Origin: Rickettsia typhi
GTDB lineage: Bacteria > Pseudomonadota > Alphaproteobacteria > Rickettsiales > Rickettsiaceae
Assembly (NCBI GenBank): GCA_945878545.1
Contig: CAMCTQ010000069.1
Location: 1-6,941 of the forward strand
Direction of reading: 5' to 3'
DNA: 6,941 nucleotides
Below, one piece after another: positions 1 to 6,334 of this stretch. The translations under genes and the position numbers were made by a program. Position 1 is the stretch's first letter. The number at the start of each line of letters is the position of its first letter. The notes beneath the pieces are model-generated. The model searched no databases, was not told the origin of the DNA, and was given only the letters and a program-made list of their open reading frames with translations.

Positions 1-114
1 TTTAGCTAAACTAATACCCCACTTTCTGCTATTGCACAGATAGATATGCAGCTTTCTGGACTAAATATAGACGAATAAGATAAGTTCTGATATTCTTCTT
101 CATGCAGCCTTTGT

Positions 115-140
115 AGGAGAGATCTATTTAAATCTCTTCT
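115..140. repeat. Inverted repeat spanning the prfA stop codon
   Basis: AGGAGAGAT (115-123) pairs with ATCTCTTCT (132-140), a 9-pair stem with one G-U and an eight-base loop that contains the prfA stop (128-130). No U-tract follows in the prfA direction, so it is not a classic intrinsic terminator; it may protect the transcript end or be incidental. Nothing further is supported in 1-127. Confidence 0.35.
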
Positions 141-1198
141 GCAAGGCGCTTTGCTTCGTCATCAGAAATCAGAGCCTCGATAAACTCATCAAGGTTACCT
201 TCTCTTAGCACTTCATCAATTTTATATAAAGTGAGATTAATACGATGGTCAGTAACACGCCCTTGAGGAAAATTATAAGTCCTGATCCTCTCTGATCGAT
301 CTCCAGAGCCAACTTGGCTTTTCCTAGAGCTTGAACGCTCCATTTCTCTTTTTTGACGCTCCTCTTCATAAATCCTTGAACGCAAAATTTTCAGCGCTTT
401 GGCTTTGTTTTTATGTTGGGATTTCTCGTCCTGCTGGCAAACAACTACCCCAGTTGGAATATGAGTTATTCTAACTGCTGAATCCGTTGTATTAACATGC
501 TGGCCGCCAGCTCCTGAGGCTCTGTATGTATCTATTCTTAAATCTTTTTCTTCAATTTTAATATCTACTTCTTCTGCTTCTGGTAATACTGCAACCGTCG
601 CTGCTGAGGTGTGAATTCTGCCACTTGATTCCGTTTGTGGTACTCTTTGAACTCTATGTACTCCTGATTCGAATTTGAGTTTAGAAAATACACTATGACC
701 TTTTATAGAAGCTGACGCTTCTTTGTATCCACCTACACCTATTTCAGAAATTGATAATATTTCAAATTTCCAACCTTTAAGATCAGCATAACGATGATAC
801 ATACCAAATAAGCTTGCTGCAAAAAGTGCCGCCTCTTCTCCACCAGTCCCAGCTCTTACTTCTATTATTGCACTTTTGCTGTCAGCTTCATCTTTTGGTA
901 ATAAAGCAACCTTTACCTCTGTTTCAAGTTTTGGTATTCTCTCGTTTAAATCATAAATTTCCTGTTCAACCATTTCTTTAGTTTCGGAATCTAAAGTTTT
1001 ATCTTTAAGCAATTCTTTAGCATCCTCAAAATCCTTTATAGCTTTATTGTAATCATTAATCTGGTGTACCACATCTTCAAGATCAGAATATTCTTTTGAA
1101 CATCTAACAAATTCTTCACCTTTAATACCAGTGGCCAGTTTATTTGATAAATCCTGATGTTTGATTAAAATCTTATTTAGATTCTCTTGAAAACTCAT
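128..1198 (-). CDS. prfA: Peptide chain release factor 1 (RF1)
   Basis: Cytoplasmic class I release factor that recognises UAA and UAG in the ribosomal A site and triggers hydrolysis of peptidyl-tRNA. The 356-residue product is full length for RF1 (about 360). The N-terminal roughly 100 residues are a charged helical domain. The stop-codon-reading tripeptide is PQT at 187-189, inside the [16 protein letters not shown] block, where E. coli RF1 has PAT; this places it with RF1 and not RF2 (SPF). The catalytic GGQ is at 231-233 within [19 protein letters not shown], and the basic stretch [13 protein letters not shown] follows at 257-269. Overall wording is very close to Rickettsia PrfA as remembered. 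The ATG at 1196-1198 has no clear Shine-Dalgarno. It is transcribed away from the ankyrin gene, with a candidate promoter at 1229-1257. prmC, which methylates the GGQ glutamine and often follows prfA, does not begin in the 127 bases downstream. Identity is essentially certain. Confidence 0.98.
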   Translation of the reverse strand: MSFQENLNKILIKHQDLSNKLATGIKGEEFVRCSKEYSDLEDVVHQINDYNKAIKDFEDAKELLKDKTLDSETKEMVEQEIYDLNERIPKLETEVKVALLPKDEADSKSAIIEVRAGTGGEEAALFAASLFGMYHRYADLKGWKFEILSISEIGVGGYKEASASIKGHSVFSKLKFESGVHRVQRVPQTESSGRIHTSAATVAVLPEAEEVDIKIEEKDLRIDTYRASGAGGQHVNTTDSAVRITHIPTGVVVCQQDEKSQHKNKAKALKILRSRIYEEERQKREMERSSSRKSQVGSGDRSERIRTYNFPQGRVTDHRINLTLYKIDEVLREGNLDEFIEALISDDEAKRLAEEI

Positions 1199-1228
1199 TA
1201 TTGCTTTGTCATTTAAATTGTTTTTGGG

Positions 1229-1257
1229 AGTCTATACTTTTTGTTCTTACTTTTCAA
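1229..1257 (-). promoter_or_regulatory. Candidate sigma70-type promoter for prfA
   Basis: On the minus strand there is TTGAAA (1252-1257) as -35 and TAGACT (1229-1234) as -10, separated by exactly 17 bases. These match the consensus hexamers at 5 of 6 and 4 of 6 positions. The predicted transcript would begin near 1222, giving a leader of about 24 bases before the prfA ATG. An overlapping alternative -10, TATAGA, is two bases further upstream. Inferred from pattern only. Confidence 0.4.
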
Positions 1258-1319
1258 CAATTCCATTTACACAGTTCTATGTTACTACAAATATTCACTA
1301 TATAAATTTAGCTCATTTA

Positions 1320-1328
1320 TGTTACAAT
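1320..1328 (+). promoter_or_regulatory. Candidate extended -10 promoter for the ankyrin gene
   Basis: The sequence TGTTACAAT contains an extended -10 (TGn) joined to TACAAT, a 5 of 6 match to TATAAT. No good -35 is seen 16-18 bases upstream, which extended -10 promoters tolerate. Transcription would start near 1335, leaving about 35 bases before the ATG at 1370. The upstream in-frame ATG at 1319 overlaps this element, which argues against using that ATG as the start. Confidence 0.35.
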
Positions 1329-1369
1329 TAAATTATGTTAATTACATTAATATTTTTTTGGGAAAAGCC

Positions 1370-1903
1370 ATGTCTAAATTACATCATATAAAAGCAAGAT
1401 CGTTGGACGCTCAAAACCAAGATGGAAGATTTTTACTTCAGTTATTAGAAACTCAAAAATTTTATGCAGCTGGGTTATTACTAAATCAATGGAAACCAAT
1501 TAATCTTACCTATACTGATAGCAATGGTAACACCGCTCTGCATTTGGCAGCAAAAAACAACCAAGATGGTTTAATGCAACTGCTTGTAATGATGGGAGCT
1601 GAACTACAATTACGGAATAATGAAATGCAAACACCAGTTGATATAGCTAAGTCACATGGATCTAAGAGCATAATTGCTTATTTTGAAAAGGTTACCAGGT
1701 TGGATAACTCCATAGCAATTAAGGCAGCTGATTCTGGCTCTGTTCAAATGCATGTTGTTAAGGAACATAAAATGAAGGAATCAAAGAAGTTAGAAAAATC
1801 TATAGCCTCTTTTGATTTACTTAAAGATCTCTCAAAAAGTAGCTCGTCAGAACTAACAGAAGAAGATTTTGGAGTAGCTGGAGCTATCAGCGATGAAGAG
1901 TAA
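1370..1903 (+). CDS. Small ankyrin-repeat protein
   Basis: A 177-residue protein with no signal peptide or membrane segment, probably soluble. Two adjacent ankyrin repeats are visible. The first, about residues 50-83, has the signature DSNGNTALHLAAKNN followed by LMQLLVMMGAEL. The second, about 84-107, has NEMQTPVDIAKSHGSKSIIAYF. Residues 18-48 (DGRFLLQLLETQKFYAAGLL) may be a degenerate preceding repeat or cap. The last 70 residues are charged and low in hydrophobicity, with a lysine-rich patch (131-143), a serine run (156-160) and an acidic end (EEDF, SDEE). The ATG at 1370 has a modest GGGA Shine-Dalgarno at 1360-1363. The frame is open further upstream, to a TTG at 1241 and an ATG at 1319, but those extensions lack ribosome-binding sites. 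Ankyrin repeats mediate protein binding, and in Rickettsiales such proteins are sometimes secreted effectors; that role here is inference, and a housekeeping binding role is equally possible. Confidence 0.85.
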   Translation: MSKLHHIKARSLDAQNQDGRFLLQLLETQKFYAAGLLLNQWKPINLTYTDSNGNTALHLAAKNNQDGLMQLLVMMGAELQLRNNEMQTPVDIAKSHGSKSIIAYFEKVTRLDNSIAIKAADSGSVQMHVVKEHKMKESKKLEKSIASFDLLKDLSKSSSSELTEEDFGVAGAISDEE

Positions 1904-1914
1904 GAAGGGGAATA

Positions 1915-1982
1915 TCTAGTAGAAAATGATTAATTCTAACACACTACTAGAATTTGCATAACATGATGATGACGCAAATTCT
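1915..1982. repeat. Two overlapping inverted repeats between the ankyrin and transporter genes
   Basis: The 177-base gap 1904-2080 holds two possible hairpins. The first pairs TCTAGTAG (1915-1922) with CTACTAGA (1944-1951), an 8 bp stem with a 21-base loop. The second pairs AGAATTTGC (1949-1957) with GCAAATTCT (1974-1982), a perfect 9 bp stem with a 16-base loop. They share bases 1949-1951, so both cannot fully form at once. A T-run (2005-2010) lies 22 bases beyond the second stem, too far for a classic intrinsic terminator. They may help end the ankyrin transcript or may be chance pairing in AT-rich DNA. Confidence 0.35.
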
Positions 1983-2012
1983 CATCTTCTGAAAATAAGA
2001 TTGATTTTTTCA

Positions 2013-2021
2013 TGTTATAAT
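2013..2021 (+). promoter_or_regulatory. Candidate extended -10 promoter for the transporter-mltG operon
   Basis: TGTTATAAT combines the extended -10 dinucleotide with a perfect TATAAT (2016-2021). TTGATT at 2001-2006 is too close to serve as a -35, and nothing convincing lies at the standard distance. Transcription would begin near 2028, giving a leader of about 53 bases before the ATG at 2081. It resembles the TGTTACAAT element ahead of the ankyrin gene. Confidence 0.45.
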
Positions 2022-2080
2022 ATAGATTTAAACGCTAGTTTTAATAAAACCTCAGTCAACACACACACATCTTATAAATC

Positions 2081-3502
2081 ATGTTAAATAAAGCAAAAAA
2101 TCACAAACAAAACCTGATTTTATTATTGACTATAATTTTATCAGCAATCGCATGGTATTTGCCAATTTCTGACGCAATATTGCCAAATGCATGGCATCTA
2201 TTGATCATTTTTATTGCTACTATCATTGGTATCATTTTAAACCCCCTACCCATGGGAGTTATAGCCCTACTAAGCATCCTAGCTTGCGTACTTACGAATA
2301 CATTATCATTATCGCAATGTTTGTCTGGATTTGGCGACAGTATAGTGTGGCTAATCGTTTTTGCTTTTTTCATTTCAAATGGCTTTATCAAAACTGGGCT
2401 TGGTTCTAGAATTGCCTATTATGTACTCTCTAAAATAGGTCATAGTACACTTGGTATTTCCTACGCTCTTGTCATTGCCGACTTTATTTTATCACCATTA
2501 ATTCCTAGTGCCACAGCAAGGGGAGGAGGCATAATTTTTCCTATTGCCAAATCTATTTGCAAATCTTTTTCTGATGAAGAACACCCAGGAGTTTCTTCGA
2601 AAAATGGTGGTTTTATCATGAGCGTTTGTACACAATCAACTGTGATTACCAGCACATTGTTTATCACCGCAATGGCAGCTAATCCTCTAGCTGTAAAACT
2701 GGCAGAGAATGCGGGTTTTACAATATCGTGGATGGACTGGGCAATAGCAGCTATTGTCCCAGGTATCGTTTCTTTAGCGATAATGCCTTTAGTTGTATAT
2801 TATCTATATCCTCCTACAATCAAATACTCAGATTCTGCACCTAAAATCGCTAGAGAAAAATTAGATGCCATGGGGAAAATTTCAATTCATGAAATTATCA
2901 TGATGGTAGTATTTTTCATTTTGATAGTATTATGGATTAACGGACCCAAATTTGGCTTATCAGCAACAACAGTAGCATTGCTAGGTTTATCTATTTTACT
3001 AGTTACCAAGGTAATAAATTTTGAAGATAATTTAGCTGACAAAGGAGCCTGGCATACTTTTGTTTGGTTTGGAACACTGGTAATGTTATCAGACTTTCTA
3101 TCTAAGTTTGGCTTAATGGCCTGGATTGGAAGTAAATTACAGTTTCTTTTTATCGATACCTCACCAATAAACTCACTAATCATATTATCATTGATTTATT
3201 TTTATATTCACTACTTTTTTGCAAGCAGTACTGCCCATATTACAGTGCTATTGCCAACATTCTTAGTTTTATTTGTTGGCGCTGGAGTGCCAGGCATGCT
3301 TGCCGCACTGATTTTGAGTTTCTTATCAGTCTTATCTGCTGGATTAACCCATTATGGCTTAAGTAGCACACCCATATTTTTTGGTGCTGGATATATGAAA
3401 ACTAAAGATTGGTGGTATATTGGACTAGTAACGAGCATAGTATATCTATTAATCTGGGTCTTTATAGGCGGGGCTTGGTGGAAATTGTTAAATTTATGGT
3501 AG
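2081..3502 (+). CDS. DASS-family dicarboxylate transporter (2-oxoglutarate/malate translocator type)
   Basis: Inner-membrane carrier of the divalent anion:sodium symporter family (DASS, SLC13-like), in the branch with plant plastid DiT1 and chlamydial SODiT1. It is 473 residues with about a dozen hydrophobic segments, full length for the family. The first substrate/sodium hairpin motif reads LIPSATARGGGIIFPI (140-155), matching the PS-T-TAR-GG block of DiT1. The second is HYFFASSTAHITVLLP (377-392), and the C-terminal block GVPGMLAALILS, THYG (423-426) and FFGAGYMKTKDWW (433-445) is also typical of DiT1. Likely substrates are 2-oxoglutarate, malate or related dicarboxylates, by exchange or sodium symport; the exact substrate cannot be read from sequence. 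In an intracellular bacterium it would draw on host TCA intermediates. No clear Shine-Dalgarno precedes the ATG at 2081. The stop overlaps the mltG start, so the two genes very likely form one transcript. Confidence 0.93.
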   Translation: MLNKAKNHKQNLILLLTIILSAIAWYLPISDAILPNAWHLLIIFIATIIGIILNPLPMGVIALLSILACVLTNTLSLSQCLSGFGDSIVWLIVFAFFISNGFIKTGLGSRIAYYVLSKIGHSTLGISYALVIADFILSPLIPSATARGGGIIFPIAKSICKSFSDEEHPGVSSKNGGFIMSVCTQSTVITSTLFITAMAANPLAVKLAENAGFTISWMDWAIAAIVPGIVSLAIMPLVVYYLYPPTIKYSDSAPKIAREKLDAMGKISIHEIIMMVVFFILIVLWINGPKFGLSATTVALLGLSILLVTKVINFEDNLADKGAWHTFVWFGTLVMLSDFLSKFGLMAWIGSKLQFLFIDTSPINSLIILSLIYFYIHYFFASSTAHITVLLPTFLVLFVGAGVPGMLAALILSFLSVLSAGLTHYGLSSTPIFFGAGYMKTKDWWYIGLVTSIVYLLIWVFIGGAWWKLLNLW

Positions 3503-4494
3503 TTAATATAAGATTATCAAAAATACCGTTATACTACGTTGTCTTTCTTAGCATAATGCTAATAACTGGGATGAATATTTTAGCTAGTTACCTATATATA
3601 CCAGGCCCCTTAAAAGATAAGACTGTTGTTTTAGTACGTCATGGTTTGTCTACGAATGAAGTCAGTAATTTACTTGCCGAATCCAAAATTATCCGAAATC
3701 CAAAGCTTTTTACTATCATCAGTAAATTATATTCACTCCAAAAACCATTAAAAAGTGGTGAATATGATTTCACTTATGGAATATCACCATTACAAGTAAT
3801 AAGAAAATTAGCTACTGGCAAATCAATAATTCATCGTATAATTATTCCAGAAGGAATGACTGTACATGAAATAATTGATAAAGTTAATAACGAAAAACTG
3901 CTTGATGGGACAATATCAACACCAATTCCGGAAGGATATTTAATGCCTTCTACCTATTTTTATTCCTATGGCGATAAGAGAGAGAATGTTATTGATAAAA
4001 TGCGATTAGAAATGTCTCTAGCTCTAGATGAGGTAATGCAGAAATTATCAGATTCTTCTCCCCTCAAATCACGGAAGGATGTGTTAATACTAGCTTCAAT
4101 AATTGAAAAAGAAGCTAGCCAGGATAGTGAACGAGCCAAAATTGCGGCTGTATTTATTAATCGGTTAAAAAAACACATGAAACTACAAGCTTGTCCAACT
4201 GCAGCATACGCTTTGACTGAAGGAAAAAATAAGCTAAACAGACAACTTACCAAAACTGATTTAAAAACAAATTCCCCTTATAACACCTATTATAGTTTTG
4301 GACTACCACCTGGAGCAATCTCATGTCCTGGCAAAAAATCTCTTTATGCTGTTGCTAATCCCGCCCAAACAAATGCTCTGTACTTTGTTGTTAATGGCAA
4401 TGGTGGCCATAATTTTTCTAAAACATTTGATGAGCATAATAAACATATACAAAATCTTAAGAAGATTTCTAAACCAATAGATCAACAAGAATAA
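3496..4494 (+). CDS. mltG: Endolytic murein transglycosylase MltG
   Basis: Membrane-anchored lytic transglycosylase (YceG-like) that cuts nascent glycan strands and releases them from the inner membrane, setting glycan length. The product is 332 residues from the ATG at 3496. A single N-terminal membrane anchor spans about residues 11-34, followed by a periplasmic domain with the LysM-like part (about 42-90, LKSGEYDF) and the catalytic domain. The catalytic glutamate is E204 in LASIIEKEAS (199-208). PYNTY (261-265), GLPPGAISCPG (269-279) and FVVNGNGGHNFS (297-308) are family hallmarks. The usual Q-x-D-P-T motif reads QACPT (231-235), so a conserved aspartate is cysteine. The ATG overlaps the transporter stop by seven bases (ATGGTAG), implying translational coupling; the nearest purine-rich site, GGTGGA at 3477-3482, is rather distant. 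A TTG at 3409 is in frame, but it would put 29 non-family residues before the anchor. Confidence 0.95.
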   Translation: MVVNIRLSKIPLYYVVFLSIMLITGMNILASYLYIPGPLKDKTVVLVRHGLSTNEVSNLLAESKIIRNPKLFTIISKLYSLQKPLKSGEYDFTYGISPLQVIRKLATGKSIIHRIIIPEGMTVHEIIDKVNNEKLLDGTISTPIPEGYLMPSTYFYSYGDKRENVIDKMRLEMSLALDEVMQKLSDSSPLKSRKDVLILASIIEKEASQDSERAKIAAVFINRLKKHMKLQACPTAAYALTEGKNKLNRQLTKTDLKTNSPYNTYYSFGLPPGAISCPGKKSLYAVANPAQTNALYFVVNGNGGHNFSKTFDEHNKHIQNLKKISKPIDQQE

Positions 4495-4527
4495 CAGCAG
4501 CAATTATTTCTAAAACAATTGTTAATC

Positions 4528-4545
4528 AGTAAATAGTTTACTTTT
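4528..4545 (+). terminator. Weak possible terminator after mltG
   Basis: AGTAAA (4528-4533) and TTTACT (4537-4542) form a 6 bp AT-rich stem with a three-base loop, followed by TTT. The stem is weak and the T-run short, so this is only a candidate. A 10-base palindrome, AACAATTGTT (4514-4523), lies just upstream. The position, 33 bases past the mltG stop and just before the next gene's promoter, is what makes it plausible. Confidence 0.25.
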
Positions 4546-4548
4546 ATG

Positions 4549-4577
4549 TTGCTCCACAAATAAACCAATATTATAAT
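4549..4577 (+). promoter_or_regulatory. Sigma70-type promoter of the orphan gene
   Basis: TTGCTC (4549-4554) and a perfect TATAAT (4572-4577) are separated by exactly 17 bases. The start would fall near 4584, about 25 bases before the ATG at 4609. With the perfect -10 and consensus spacing this is the best promoter candidate in the window, though the -35 matches only its first three positions. Confidence 0.55.
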
Positions 4578-4598
4578 TATAAGTAGGAATTTCAATCA

Positions 4599-4603
4599 AG
4601 AGG
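4599..4603 (+). promoter_or_regulatory. Shine-Dalgarno of the orphan gene
   Basis: AGAGG ends five bases before the ATG at 4609, a good match and near-ideal distance. It fixes the start of the 254-residue protein and contrasts with prfA, the transporter and dut, which show no obvious site. Confidence 0.6.
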
Positions 4604-4608
4604 CGATA

Positions 4609-5373
4609 ATGACAAAAGGAAAAAAAGGTATCGTAGATGAGTCAGAAGATTTTTTAGAAAATGCTAAAAAACTTAATAGAAAAAGAGGAGAACAAGACCC
4701 AGTTGTAGAAGAAGCCCCAAAAGGCTTTAAAGACAGTGCTACAGACCTTAGGCATGCTATGTACGCAAAAACAGAGTTAGTACCCATGATTGATTCTTTT
4801 GTGGCATCTCATGTTGATGGCCAGATTGCTACTGAGCCTGAAATTAGACAATTTTATACTGATGTATTAAGGAACTTAGAGACAGGAGGCTACATTAGCG
4901 CTGAGGAAGCTGAAAATTTTCGCAAACCTTCAAAAATTGTAATAAAGGAAGAAACAGAAGTAGAACGGACTGGTCTTATGGGAAAGCTCATAGGGGGCAA
5001 ACAAAAGGTTCAAACTGAAAGAACCATAGATGGCCCTTCTGGATTTGACGAAGCTGTGAAAGGAACTATTAAAACGATCAATGACCATGACGCTATACCA
5101 CTTAAACTAGATATGACTGAAAAATTAATGTTCGGTGTTAGTAAATTGTGTAAAAGTCTTGGTTTGGAATCAATAAGTAAGTTTTGCATGCAACAGATTA
5201 AGCCAGAAAATTTAGCAAAAATAACTACTAGAGAAAAGGTTTTAGCAAGTGCTATAGATGCAGTCAGTACAATAGGTAACAAAGCTGATAAACCAAAAAC
5301 TGGTACAAAAGTCGAGGCACTCGTCACAAGCAGAGCAGAAAATAGAAACGGAGGTATGGGTGGAAGAACTTAA
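4609..5373 (+). CDS. Hypothetical soluble protein, 254 residues, unrecognised family
   Basis: I do not recognise this protein. It has no signal peptide and no membrane segment. Residues 1-48 are highly charged and probably disordered (MTKGKKG, ESEDF, KKLNRKRGEQD). Residues 49-106 look helical, with MYAKTELVPMIDSFVASH and the segment EPEIRQFYTDVLRNLETGG, then SAEEAENF. A charged linker (107-139) contains LMGKLIGGKQKVQ. Residues 155-222 form a second helical part with two cysteines (C181, C193): MTEKLMFGVSKLCKSLG and ISKFCMQQIKPENL. The tail is polar and ends in GGMGGRT. A good promoter and Shine-Dalgarno, an intact frame and ordinary codon use for the region indicate a real expressed gene. It is probably its own transcription unit, between the mltG operon and the convergent PAP2 gene. 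A secreted effector or a lineage-specific cytoplasmic protein are both possible; neither is shown by the sequence. Confidence 0.85.
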   Translation: MTKGKKGIVDESEDFLENAKKLNRKRGEQDPVVEEAPKGFKDSATDLRHAMYAKTELVPMIDSFVASHVDGQIATEPEIRQFYTDVLRNLETGGYISAEEAENFRKPSKIVIKEETEVERTGLMGKLIGGKQKVQTERTIDGPSGFDEAVKGTIKTINDHDAIPLKLDMTEKLMFGVSKLCKSLGLESISKFCMQQIKPENLAKITTREKVLASAIDAVSTIGNKADKPKTGTKVEALVTSRAENRNGGMGGRT

Positions 5374-5436
5374 TGGGCAAAATTTGTTGCACTTCTCTAT
5401 TTCCTTATACTAAACTAAAACATTAGTAATAGTAGT

Positions 5437-6294
5437 CTACCTCGAAAGCGCCTTATTCTTCAATAATACTATAGGAACAAAGGCAAAAATTATAAACGAT
5501 ATGATGGTGTATTTGAGCAGAAGAATCACATCAACTAAAGCTATTTCTTTGAAATGGACCCTTGGAAAAATTTGATTTACAAGCCAAAGCGTAGATATTC
5601 CAAAAACAACAGATAAAAAATTTCCACGCACCTTAGAAACCATATATTGCTGAGCATGAGGAATGGTAATACCATAACCAATAAGCACCCCAGCAATACC
5701 GACCATCATAGGAAGTATCTCCTTAGATAGCACAATATACGCTATAAAAACAAAACCACATAGTAGCCAATAAGTTCTGCTTTCTCCATTTTGCCATTGA
5801 TCAAATAGCCTTTGTCCATTAGTGCTACTAGCTATAAAGACAGTACCAAGGCCAAAAAACAGGCCACCAAAAACCTGATCAATTGTATGAACCCCTAGAT
5901 ATACTCTGGATAACATTATACATAATATTATTACTACTCCAAAGATGCGCAAAATTTTTGATTGAAAATGATACAATAGCATCCCCCACAGCACGCTTGC
6001 AACATGTACATCACCACTTGGAAACCCTGAAGATTTATCCACAATGTGCACTAAATGCAATGATATATCTGGCCTCTCCCAAAGAAAGATATTTTTGAGC
6101 ACTCCATTTAGCACCGTAGAAAAAGGTACTAAAAAACCTATTTGCCAAAAAATACGTGGTTTAGACGCAAGCCAGTAACCAAGTGCTATGATCCCTATGT
6201 AAAATGTTTCATTAACGAAATATGGAAATATCTTGAAAAAAGATGTAAGTTCAGGGCTACGTATTGCAATTATTGCATTTTCCAATATCATCAT
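5437..6294 (-). CDS. PAP2-superfamily integral membrane phosphatase with variant active site
   Basis: A polytopic membrane protein of 285 residues with about eight hydrophobic segments. The three PAP2 motifs occur in order. Motif 1 is K-x6-RP: K67 to R74-P75 (KNIFLWERP). Motif 2 is FPSGDVHVA at 91-99, where the usual PSGH histidine is D95. Motif 3 is SRVYLGVHTIDQ at 129-140, with the nucleophile H136 present but Q140 where bacterial members usually have aspartate. The family removes phosphate from lipid phosphates such as undecaprenyl pyrophosphate, phosphatidylglycerophosphate or phosphatidate; the substrate here is unknown. The C-terminal third (about 174-280) adds hydrophobic segments beyond the catalytic core. 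Two ATGs are adjacent (6292-6294 and 6289-6291); the AAGAG upstream is better spaced for the second, so the protein may be 284 residues. It lies 40 bases after dut on the same strand and is probably co-transcribed with it. It converges on the orphan gene, with 63 bases between stops and no convincing terminator there. Confidence 0.88.
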   Translation of the reverse strand: MMILENAIIAIRSPELTSFFKIFPYFVNETFYIGIIALGYWLASKPRIFWQIGFLVPFSTVLNGVLKNIFLWERPDISLHLVHIVDKSSGFPSGDVHVASVLWGMLLYHFQSKILRIFGVVIILCIMLSRVYLGVHTIDQVFGGLFFGLGTVFIASSTNGQRLFDQWQNGESRTYWLLCGFVFIAYIVLSKEILPMMVGIAGVLIGYGITIPHAQQYMVSKVRGNFLSVVFGISTLWLVNQIFPRVHFKEIALVDVILLLKYTIISFIIFAFVPIVLLKNKALSR

Positions 6295-6334
6295 AACTCT
6301 TTTGAAGTAAACACTGTAATAAGCAAATCCTATC

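Noticed and set aside
1241..1369. In-frame extension of the ankyrin gene upstream to TTG 1241 or ATG 1319
   Set aside because: Neither start has a ribosome-binding site, the extra residues are hydrophobic and low-complexity and show no ankyrin features, and the ATG at 1319 overlaps the predicted -10 element; the ATG at 1370 has a GGGA site.
2101..3183. Open frames antisense to, or in other frames of, the transporter gene (2101-2391, 2191-2409, 2461-2667, 2887-3183)
   Set aside because: They lie wholly inside a full-length, well-recognised gene and encode no recognisable domain.
3409..3495. TTG start that would lengthen MltG by 29 residues
   Set aside because: The stretch is coding sequence of the transporter in another frame, and it would put polar, non-family residues before the membrane anchor; the ATG at 3496 gives the expected architecture.
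5010..5327. 105-codon antisense frame inside the orphan gene
   Set aside because: It is contained within the plus-strand gene, which has a good promoter and ribosome-binding site; the antisense frame shows no start signals or known motif.
5374..5436. Bidirectional terminator between the convergent orphan and PAP2 genes
   Set aside because: Only short pairings are found (GCAA/TTGC at 5377-5390, TACTAA/TTAGTA at 5408-5428) with no GC-rich stem or T-run.
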